A stretch of 5,017 nucleotides of DNA, taken from positions 1 to 5,017 of the forward strand of contig NZ_LLZG01000147.1 of the NCBI RefSeq assembly GCF_001509475.1, read 5' to 3'. Below are positions 1 through 5,017 of the stretch, in pieces; the stretch's first letter is position 1; every line of letters starts with the position of its first letter. Source of the DNA: Streptomyces regalis. Lineage in GTDB: Bacteria; Actinomycetota; Actinomycetes; Streptomycetales; Streptomycetaceae. The position numbers and the translations under genes were made by a program. The notes under the pieces are model-generated. The model saw only the letters and a list, made by a program, of their open reading frames with translations. It made no database searches and had not been told where the DNA came from.

Positions 1-1211
1 GGGAGCAGCCCGTGGCGCATCGCCTGGACCATCTTGATGACACCGCCGACGCCCGCCGCGGCCTGGGTGTGTCCGATGTTCGACTTCAACGACCCCAGCA
101 GCAGAGGCCGTTCGGACGACCGGTCGTGGCCGTACGTCGCGAGCAGCGCCTGCGCCTCGATGGGATCCCCGAGCCGGGTGCCCGTACCGTGCGCCTCGAC
201 CGCGTCGACGTCGGCCGCGCCGAGCCCGGCGTCGGCCAGGGCCTGCCGGATCACCCGCTGCTGGGACGGGCCGTTCGGAGCCGAGAGCTGGCCGCTCGTT
301 CCGTCCTGGTTGACGGCCGAACCGCGTACGACGGCCAGCACCGGGTGACCGTTGCGGCGGGCGTCGGACAGCCGCTCCACCAGCAGCAGCCCCACGCCCT
401 CGCCCCAGCCGGTACCGTCCGCCGCGGCCGCGAACGCCTTGCAGCGGCCGTCCGGGGACAGTCCCCGCTGCCGGCTGAACTCCACGAAGAGTCCGGGCGT
501 GGAGATCACCGTGGCGCCGCCGGCCAGCGCCAGATCGCACTCGCCCTCCCGCAGCGACCGCATGGCCAGGTGCAGGGCGACCAGCGAGGACGAGCACGCC
601 GTGTCCACCGTCACCGCCGGGCCCTCCAGCCCGAAGGTGTACGACAGCCGCCCCGAGGCGACCGATCCGGCGCTGCCGGTGCCGATGTATCCCTCCAGGC
701 CGTCCGGCGCCTTGCGGATACGGCCGCCGTAGTCGCCGTACATCACCCCGGCGTAGACCCCGGTGCGGGAGCCGCGCAGAGAGCGCGGGTCGATCCCCGC
801 GCGCTCGAAGGTCTCCCACGCGGTCTCGAGGAGCAGCCGCTGCTGCGGGTCGACGGCGAGTGCCTCGCGAGGGCTGATGCCGAAGAACGCCGGGTCGAAC
901 CGGTCCGCGTCGTGGAGGAAGCCACCCTCCCGCGCGTACGTCCTTCCCGCACGCTCGGGATCGGGGTCGTACAGCCCCGCGGTGTCCCAGCCGCGGTTCT
1001 CGGGGAACGACGTGATCGCGTCGGTGCCGGACTCGACGATCCGCCATAGGTCCTCGGGTGAGCGGACCCCGCCCGGATAGCGGCACGCCATGCCGACGAT
1101 CGCGATCGGCTCGTGCCGTTCCGCCTCCACGCGGGACAGCCGCTCCCTGGTCTGCAGCAGATCGTTCGTCACGCGCTTCAGGTAGTCGCGGAGCCTGGCC
1201 TCGTTCGTCAT
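1..1211 (-). CDS. Modular type I polyketide synthase, N-terminal part (docking domain and ketosynthase), 3'-truncated by the window
   Basis: This is the start of the next PKS protein in the assembly line; 403 codons are visible before the left edge. The ATG at 1211-1209 is the start: an in-frame TGA sits three codons upstream (1220-1218) and a purine-rich GAGGAGAG lies at 1229-1222. Residues 1-32 (beginning [18 protein letters not shown]) are a charged helix typical of class 1 PKS N-terminal docking domains. The KS begins at about residue 34 with [15 protein letters not shown]. Its active-site Cys206 lies in TACSSS, His341 in EAHGTGT, and Lys376 and His381 in KSNIGH, so the Cys-His-His set for decarboxylative condensation is complete. 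The usual KS length is about 425 residues, so only its last part is missing, and the AT and later domains lie beyond position 1. The KS should accept the chain from the ACP of the upstream gene's product. The Cys excludes a KSQ-type loading module, and the docking domain argues against a loading role too. Confidence 0.97.
   Translation of the reverse strand, partial: MTNEARLRDYLKRVTNDLLQTRERLSRVEAERHEPIAIVGMACRYPGGVRSPEDLWRIVESGTDAITSFPENRGWDTAGLYDPDPERAGRTYAREGGFLHDADRFDPAFFGISPREALAVDPQQRLLLETAWETFERAGIDPRSLRGSRTGVYAGVMYGDYGGRIRKAPDGLEGYIGTGSAGSVASGRLSYTFGLEGPAVTVDTACSSSLVALHLAMRSLREGECDLALAGGATVISTPGLFVEFSRQRGLSPDGRCKAFAAAADGTGWGEGVGLLLVERLSDARRNGHPVLAVVRGSAVNQDGTSGQLSAPNGPSQQRVIRQALADAGLGAADVDAVEAHGTGTRLGDPIEAQALLATYGHDRSSERPLLLGSLKSNIGHTQAAAGVGGVIKMVQAMRHGLL
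1116..1211 (-). other. N-terminal docking domain (coiled-coil helix)
   Basis: Residues 1-32 of the second protein form one charged helix with Leu at regular spacing (Leu7, Leu11, Leu18, Leu25), matching the N-terminal docking helix of modular PKS proteins. Lys12 and Arg13 in DYLKRVT are placed to meet acidic residues of an upstream C-terminal docking helix, such as SDDE of the preceding gene. That pairing is an inference from known class 1a complexes. Confidence 0.87.
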
Positions 1212-1221
1212 GCGGCGTCAA

Positions 1222-1229
1222 CTCTCCTC
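1222..1229 (-). promoter_or_regulatory. Shine-Dalgarno sequence of the second PKS gene
   Basis: GAGGAGAG, read on the minus strand, ends 10 bases before the ATG at 1211. It is the only purine-rich stretch at a suitable distance and supports that start. The AGGAG core is 12 bases from the ATG, slightly long. The site partly overlaps the palindrome at 1227-1239. Confidence 0.75.
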
Positions 1230-1239
1230 GTCAGACGAG
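1227..1239. repeat. 13-base palindrome next to the ribosome binding site
   Basis: ctcgtc-a-gacgag is a perfect inverted repeat around one central base. Its downstream half (as transcribed) overlaps the start of GAGGAGAG. In RNA it could form only a 5-bp stem with a 3-base loop. It could be an operator half-site pair, a weak hairpin masking the ribosome binding site, or chance. Confidence 0.4.
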
Positions 1240-1240
1240 C

Positions 1241-1293
1241 CCTACGGGACGTACGGGGTGTGCGGGGCGTGCGGTCATACGGGTCGTGCGCGA
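1241..1293. repeat. Imperfect tandem array of about six 9-base units
   Basis: On the plus strand the units read cctacggga, cgtacgggg, tgtgcgggg, cgtgcggt, catacgggt and cgtgcgcga, one of them 8 bases long. The shared core is roughly YRYACGGG. The array fills most of the gap between the two PKS genes. It may be a leftover of slippage or a binding region; no function is shown by the sequence. Confidence 0.5.
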
Positions 1294-1303
1294 CCGGGGT
1301 GGA

Positions 1304-4300
1304 TCACTCGGCTCCGAGCTGGCCGTCGATGAGTTGGAAGAGCTCGTCGTCGGAGGCCTGGTCGAGCCGGGGGGACGCCGTCGCGGCGCCGTCGTCGGCA
1401 GGGTCGCCGCCATGGTCGGGGGCGAGGCGGGCCAGCACGGCGCTCAGGCGAGCGGCGATCCGGCCCAGGGCCTCGGCACCGAGCGTGGCGTCGGCGCACG
1501 CGGCCTCCAGTTCCGCGATCCGCGCGAGGGCCGTGGCTGCGCCGCCGGGCAACCGGTCTGCGAGCTCGTCCAGCAGGTGCGCGGCGAGCGCGGCGGCCGT
1601 CGGCTGGTCGAAGAGCACCGTCGTGGGCAGCCGTAGACCGGTCTCCACGCCCAGCCGGTTGCGCAGTTCGACCGCGGTCAGCGAGTCGAAGCCGAGGTCG
1701 AGCAGACCCCGGTCCGCGGGAACGGGCCGGTTCGGGGCGTGGCCGAGGATCTCGGCGATCGTGCCGCGCACCAGGTCGAGCGCGATACGTGGCCGGTCGG
1801 CCGCGGCCGCCTCGGCGAGCTTGCGCACCCACGGCGCGACCGCGTCGTCCCGCCGACGCGCGTCCCCTTGCGCCGCGGCCCGTGGCTTCGGCGTGTTCGG
1901 CTGGACCAGGCCGCGCAGCAGTGGCGGGACGCGGTCCAGGTCGTCGAGCCCGCGCAGGGCCGTCAGGTCGAGGCGCGCGGGGACCAGGGCCGCCTGCCCC
2001 GACGCCAGCGCGGCGTCGAAGAGGTCCAGCCCCTCGGCCGCCCCGAGCGGGGCGATACCGGTGCGGGCGATCCGGGCCAGGTCCGCCGGGCCGAGCGCCT
2101 TCCCCATGCCGTCCCCGGACTCCCACAGCCCCCAGGCCAGAGACACGGCGGGCAGACCGAGGGCCTGCCGGTGCTGGGCGAGCGCGTCGAGGTGGGCGTT
2201 GGCGGCGGCGTAGTTGCCCTGGCCCGCGTTGCCGACGACCCCGGCGACCGAGGAGAACAGGACGAACGCGTCCAGGCCCAGCTCCTGGGTGAGCTCGTGC
2301 AACAGTTGGGCGGCCTCGGACTTGGGCCGCATGACCTCGGCGAACGCGTCCTCGGTGAGCGACTCGAGCGTGGCGTCCGCCGTGACGCCCGCCGCGTGGA
2401 CGACGGCGCTCAGGGGGTGGTCCGGCGGCACCGACGCCAGGAGCTCGGTGAGGGCCGTGCGGTCGGCGATGTCGCAGGCGCGGAGCACGACCTCGGCGCC
2501 GAGGCCGGTGAGGCGCTCGACGAGGGCGGACGCCCCCGGTGCGTCGGGGCCCCGCCGACTGGTCAACAGCAGGTGGCGGACCGAGTGGTGGACGACGAGG
2601 TGCTCGGCGAGGAGCCCGCCCAGCGCGCCCGTGGCCCCGGTCAGCAGCACCGTGCCGCGCCCCGCTGCCCGGAACGGCGAGCCACTGTCCCGGACCGGGC
2701 TCGGCGCCAGCCTCGGCACCGACAACCGTCCGTCGCGCAGGGCGAGTTGTGGTTCCCCGCTCGCCAGTGCCGTGCCGAGCGCGGCCTCGGAGGCGGCGGT
2801 GCCGTCCGTGTCGACGAGCACGAACCGGCCGGGGTGCTCGGTCTGCGCGGTGCGTACGAGACCCCACAGTGGGGCCTGTGCCAGTCCGGTCAGAGGTTCG
2901 CCGGGCCGCACCACGGTCGCGTGGCGGGTCACGACGACGAGCCGGGTCGCGGCGTGGCGCTCGTCGGCCGGCCGGCCGCGCAGGATCTCCAGCAGCCGGA
3001 AGGGCGTCAGCCCGTCGTCCGCCCGGAGCACCGTGTACGGGGCAGACCCCGCGCCGTCGGTGTCGGCCGGGTCGAACGGCTGCCAGTTCGCCGCCCTTGT
3101 GGGCACGGCCGCCGGTACCCAGTCCACGCGGTGCAGCACCCGGGCCGGCCGGCGGGCCGGCGTGAGGACCGCGGGATCGGCCTCCCTCACCAGCAGCGCC
3201 TCGGCGGTCAGCACAGGTGCCCCGGTCTCGTCGGTCAGTGACAGCGCGGCACGGTCCGGACCTGCGGGGGTCAGCCGGACCCTCAGGGTCCCGGCACGGT
3301 GGTTGCCGTACGCGCGTACGCCCGCCCATGAGAAGGGCACGCGCAGCCCCCCTGAGGCGCCCGGCCCTTCGAGTGCCAGCGGGTGGAGCGCGGCGTCGAG
3401 CAGCGCGGGGTGCAGCACGAACTCCTCGGTGGCCGGGGCGCCTTCGCCGAGAGCGACCTCGGCGAACCAGGTCCCGTCCCGCCGCCAGGCGGCCCGCAGC
3501 CCCTGGAACAGCGGCCCGTACGCGTAACCGAGCGACGCCAGCGTCTCGTAGGCGGTGGTGAGGTCCACCGGTTCCGCGTCCGGCTCAGGCCACGACCCGG
3601 CGGTGGGCGCGGCGGCGGCAGCGGTGTCGGGGGCCAGGACGCCCGAGGCGTGCCGGGTCCAGTCGGTCCCCTCCGTGCGGGAATGCACGGTCAGGGTCCT
3701 GCGTCCCTCGTCGTCGGCGCCGGACACGACCACCTGGACCCGTACCGCCTGCTGCTCCGGCAGTGGCAGCGGGGCCTGGAGAGTGAGCTCCTCCACCACC
3801 GGCGAGCCCGACTCGCGGCCCGCGTGCAGGGCCAGTTCGAGCAGCGCCGTGCCGGGCAGGACCGGCGTTCCCAGCAGGGCGTGCTCGCCCAGCCAGGGGT
3901 GGCTGTCCAGGGACAGCCGGCCGGTGTGGACCGTCGCGGTGCCGTCGGCGAGCCGGACCGCCCCGTCCAGCAACGGATGCGGCCGCGAGCCGTCGCCGGC
4001 CGGCACGGCGGGCCGTGCCGGTACGTCCAGCCAGTAGCGCTCACGCTGGAACGGATAGGTCGGCAGCCACTCGGCCAGGGCACCGGGTTCCGGTCCGGAC
4101 CACGACCGGCGGTCCACCGGGACCCCGGCACACCACAGCGCGCCCAGCGCCTCCGGCAGCGCCCCGGCTTCGGACCGGTCACGGCGCAGCAGGGGAACGG
4201 TCACGGCGTCGGCCAGTGTGTCACCGGTCAGCGAGGTCAGCACGGCGTCCGGTCCCAGCTCCACGAACACGCTCACGCCGTCCGCGGCCAGCGCCCGCAG

Positions 4301-5017
4301 CCCGTCGGCGAAACGCACCGTCTCGCGGACGTGACGCACCCAGTGGTCGGGGGAGGCGAGTTCCTCAGCGGTGGCGGCCCGGCCGGTGAGGTCGGAGATC
4401 ACGGGAATGCGCGGTGCGGCGAAGGTCAGTCCCGCCACCACCTCGCGGAACGCCGCGAGGACCGGCTCCATCAGAGGTGAGTGGAAGGCGTGACTGACCG
4501 TCAGCGTCTTCGTCCGTGCGCCCAGTTCGGACGCCTGCCGGACGACGTCCCGTACGGCGTCCTCGGTCCCGGAGACGACCGTGGACCGCGGAGCGTTGAG
4601 GGCGGCGACGCCGACCTGCTCCTCCAGCCCGGTGAGCAGCGGCAGAGTCTCCGCCTCGGAGAGCGACAGGGCGGCCATGGCCCCGCCCGGCGGCAGCTCC
4701 TGCATCAGCCGGCCCCGGGCGGCGATCAGGGTGGCCGCGTCGGCCAGCGACAGCACCCCGGCCACGTGGGCGGCGGTCACCGACCCGATGGAGTGACCGA
4801 GCAGCACGTCGGGGCGCACCCCGTGGTGTCGGAGGAGGTGGTGGAGGGCGGTTTCGAGGGCGAAGAGGGCGGGTTGGGTGTAGCGGGTCTGGTTGAGGAG
4901 GGTGGGGTCGTCGGCGAAGACGATGTCTTTGAGGGGGTGGTCGAGGTGGGGGTCGAGGGCGGCGCAGGCCTCGTCGAAGGCGGCGGCGAACTCGGGCTCG
5001 GCGGCGTACAGTTCGCG
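1304..5017 (-). CDS. Modular type I polyketide synthase, C-terminal part (AT-DH-KR-ACP-docking), 5'-truncated by the window
   Basis: This is the 3' end of a large cytoplasmic multidomain enzyme that adds and processes one two-carbon unit of a polyketide. The frame is open from the window edge to a TGA at 1306-1304, giving 1237 visible residues (numbered here from the edge). Domain order is AT (about 1-281), a post-AT linker ending in YPFQRERYW (320-329), DH (about 345-611), KR (about 626-1026), ACP (about 1076-1152) and a C-terminal docking region (about 1156-1237). Catalytic residues of all four domains are present. There is no enoylreductase between DH and KR and no thioesterase at the end, so this is an internal extension module ending in a beta,gamma-unsubstituted enoyl chain. 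Its KS, and any earlier modules, lie beyond position 5017. The next gene starts 92 bases downstream on the same strand, which suggests one operon. The GTG at 4819 lies in the middle of the AT and is an ordinary Val codon, not a start. I saw no in-frame TTA codon. The family assignment is near certain; the product is unknown. Confidence 0.97.
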   Translation of the reverse strand, partial: RELYAAEPEFAAAFDEACAALDPHLDHPLKDIVFADDPTLLNQTRYTQPALFALETALHHLLRHHGVRPDVLLGHSIGSVTAAHVAGVLSLADAATLIAARGRLMQELPPGGAMAALSLSEAETLPLLTGLEEQVGVAALNAPRSTVVSGTEDAVRDVVRQASELGARTKTLTVSHAFHSPLMEPVLAAFREVVAGLTFAAPRIPVISDLTGRAATAEELASPDHWVRHVRETVRFADGLRALAADGVSVFVELGPDAVLTSLTGDTLADAVTVPLLRRDRSEAGALPEALGALWCAGVPVDRRSWSGPEPGALAEWLPTYPFQRERYWLDVPARPAVPAGDGSRPHPLLDGAVRLADGTATVHTGRLSLDSHPWLGEHALLGTPVLPGTALLELALHAGRESGSPVVEELTLQAPLPLPEQQAVRVQVVVSGADDEGRRTLTVHSRTEGTDWTRHASGVLAPDTAAAAAPTAGSWPEPDAEPVDLTTAYETLASLGYAYGPLFQGLRAAWRRDGTWFAEVALGEGAPATEEFVLHPALLDAALHPLALEGPGASGGLRVPFSWAGVRAYGNHRAGTLRVRLTPAGPDRAALSLTDETGAPVLTAEALLVREADPAVLTPARRPARVLHRVDWVPAAVPTRAANWQPFDPADTDGAGSAPYTVLRADDGLTPFRLLEILRGRPADERHAATRLVVVTRHATVVRPGEPLTGLAQAPLWGLVRTAQTEHPGRFVLVDTDGTAASEAALGTALASGEPQLALRDGRLSVPRLAPSPVRDSGSPFRAAGRGTVLLTGATGALGGLLAEHLVVHHSVRHLLLTSRRGPDAPGASALVERLTGLGAEVVLRACDIADRTALTELLASVPPDHPLSAVVHAAGVTADATLESLTEDAFAEVMRPKSEAAQLLHELTQELGLDAFVLFSSVAGVVGNAGQGNYAAANAHLDALAQHRQALGLPAVSLAWGLWESGDGMGKALGPADLARIARTGIAPLGAAEGLDLFDAALASGQAALVPARLDLTALRGLDDLDRVPPLLRGLVQPNTPKPRAAAQGDARRRDDAVAPWVRKLAEAAAADRPRIALDLVRGTIAEILGHAPNRPVPADRGLLDLGFDSLTAVELRNRLGVETGLRLPTTVLFDQPTAAALAAHLLDELADRLPGGAATALARIAELEAACADATLGAEALGRIAARLSAVLARLAPDHGGDPADDGAATASPRLDQASDDELFQLIDGQLGAE
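1307..1552 (-). other. C-terminal docking domain (class 1a-like)
   Basis: About 80 residues follow the ACP. Two Ala- and Leu-rich helices (about 1160-1176 and 1179-1198) fit the dimerising helices of class 1a C-terminal docking domains. A flexible Gly, Asp and Pro-rich linker follows, then a final acidic-hydrophobic helix SDDELFQLIDGQLG just before the stop. That last helix resembles the one known to bind the coiled coil at the start of the next PKS protein. It supports hand-over to the gene that starts at 1211, although a docking partner elsewhere in the cluster cannot be excluded. Confidence 0.85.
1562..1792 (-). other. Acyl carrier protein (ACP) domain
   Basis: The ACP carries the growing chain on a phosphopantetheine arm. 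The attachment site is Ser1112 in LGFDSLTAVELRNRL (codon 1684-1682), a near-consensus type I PKS carrier motif. The domain runs from about residue 1076 (ALDLVRGTIAEILGH) to the helix ending in AAHLLDELADRL. It is the only carrier after the KR and the last catalytic-path domain of this protein. Confidence 0.95.
1940..3142 (-). other. Ketoreductase (KR) domain, probably B-type, likely active
   Basis: This is an NADPH-dependent short-chain reductase that reduces the beta-keto group. A structural half (about 626-785, starting near VLHRVDWVP) precedes the catalytic Rossmann half (about 788-971). The cofactor loop reads TGATGALGG. The catalytic residues are Lys899 (RPKSEAA), Ser923 (FSSVAG), Tyr936 (GQGNYAAANA, codon 2212-2210) and Asn940. 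The stereochemistry loop reads T-A-D at residues 879-881 (2383-2375) where B-type KRs usually have LDD; the diagnostic last Asp is kept. The position eight residues before the Tyr is Val, not the Trp of A-type KRs, and the residue before Asn940 is Ala, not the Pro of B2 types. I infer B1, giving a D-hydroxyl that the DH would turn into a trans double bond. Confidence 0.9.
3185..3985 (-). other. Dehydratase (DH) domain, likely active
   Basis: This is a double-hotdog dehydratase that removes water from the beta-hydroxyacyl-ACP made by the KR. The catalytic His379 is in HALLGTPVLP, which fits the HxxxGxxxxP signature (codon 3883-3881). The catalytic Asp541 is in LLDAALH (codon 3397-3395). The conserved YGP lies in GYAYGPLFQG (residues 500-502). 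An Ala-rich stretch around residues 465-471 lies between the two hotdog halves and looks like a linker. With all key residues present, I infer an active DH; activity cannot be proven from sequence. Confidence 0.92.
4175..5017 (-). other. Acyltransferase (AT) domain, predicted malonyl-CoA specific, N-terminus cut by window
   Basis: The AT loads the extender unit onto the ACP. The nucleophile is Ser76 in GHSIG (codon 4792-4790), Arg101 in ARGRLMQ should bind the extender carboxylate, and the catalytic His is His179 in SHAFHS. The HAFH motif, together with Ile after the Ser, is the signature known for malonyl-CoA; methylmalonyl-specific ATs normally have GHSQG and YASH. I therefore infer that this module adds an unbranched acetate unit. 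Domain edges are approximate. The first 66 codons visible (5017-4820) have a different codon choice from the rest of the domain. Confidence 0.92.

Larger units (their letters stand above)
1212..1303 (-). other. 92-base intergenic spacer between the two PKS genes
   Basis: This is the only noncoding stretch in the window. It contains the ribosome binding site, a 13-base palindrome and an imperfect array of 9-base units. I see no clear factor-independent terminator (no long GC stem followed by T residues) and no convincing -35/-10 promoter pair. Read-through from the upstream gene is therefore the simplest reading. Confidence 0.7.

Noticed and set aside
12..1049. A 345-codon plus-strand frame opposite the KS
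   Set aside because: The opposite strand encodes a KS with all catalytic motifs, a proper start and a ribosome binding site; the plus-strand translation shows no family features.
1212..1303. A separate promoter or transcription terminator in the gene gap
   Set aside because: No convincing -35/-10 pair and no long stem followed by T residues could be seen; the short palindrome has too small a loop to act as a terminator.
3142..3162. GC-only, self-complementary stretch (ccggccggcgggccgg) as a hairpin or terminator
   Set aside because: It lies inside the coding sequence at the DH-KR linker and encodes Ala, Arg and Pro; such runs are expected at this composition. A similar run near 2968 was rejected for the same reason.
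1739..3241. A 500-codon open frame on the plus strand, opposite the KR and ACP region, with other long plus-strand frames nearby
   Set aside because: Very high G+C makes long spurious frames. The translation is rich in Arg, Gly, Pro and Ala with no recognisable domain, and the minus strand here encodes clear catalytic motifs.
1275..3329. A 684-codon minus-strand frame overlapping the PKS in another register
   Set aside because: The translation is low-complexity Arg, Gly, Pro and Ala, a typical shadow of a G+C-rich gene; the PKS frame accounts for the region fully.
4819..4819. GTG at 4819 as the start of a separate gene
   Set aside because: It falls inside the AT, just before GHSIG, and the frame stays open with AT homology up to the window edge; a domain starting here would lack its N-terminal part.
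1..5017. A wholly new type of biosynthetic or defence system
   Set aside because: All coding content fits ordinary cis-AT modular PKS architecture; there is no unfamiliar domain, inserted gene, mobile element or RNA structure to support such a claim.

Overview
The window is a piece of a modular type I polyketide synthase (PKS) locus, read entirely from the minus strand. The very high G+C content, the strong bias for G or C at third codon positions and the domain sequences point to an actinomycete, most likely Streptomyces or a close relative. I cannot name the cluster or its product from this window.

Layout, in the direction of transcription (high to low coordinates). From 5017 to 1304 lies the 3' end of a large PKS gene (1237 residues visible, 5' end outside the window). 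It carries, in order, an acyltransferase (AT, N-terminal edge cut off), a dehydratase (DH), a ketoreductase (KR), an acyl carrier protein (ACP) and a C-terminal docking domain. A 92-base gap (1303 to 1212) follows; it holds a Shine-Dalgarno sequence, a short palindrome and an imperfect array of 9-base units. From 1211 to the left edge lies the 5' end of a second PKS gene (403 codons visible): an N-terminal coiled-coil docking domain followed by most of a ketosynthase (KS), with the active-site Cys and both His present.

How they work together. The last module of the first protein should load malonyl-CoA, reduce the beta-ketone and dehydrate it, leaving an unbranched alpha,beta-double bond on its ACP. 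The KR looks B-type, so a trans double bond is expected. No enoylreductase is present. The C-terminal docking helices of the first protein and the N-terminal docking helix of the second look like a class 1a pair, so the chain is probably handed to the KS at the start of the second protein. The two genes probably lie in one operon and act in sequence.

No RNA gene, mobile element, CRISPR array or unrelated gene is visible. Apart from the 92-base gap, the window is coding throughout. This is a well-known type of system. The less ordinary points are an abrupt codon-usage change inside the AT, a degenerate KR stereochemistry motif and the small repeat array between the genes.
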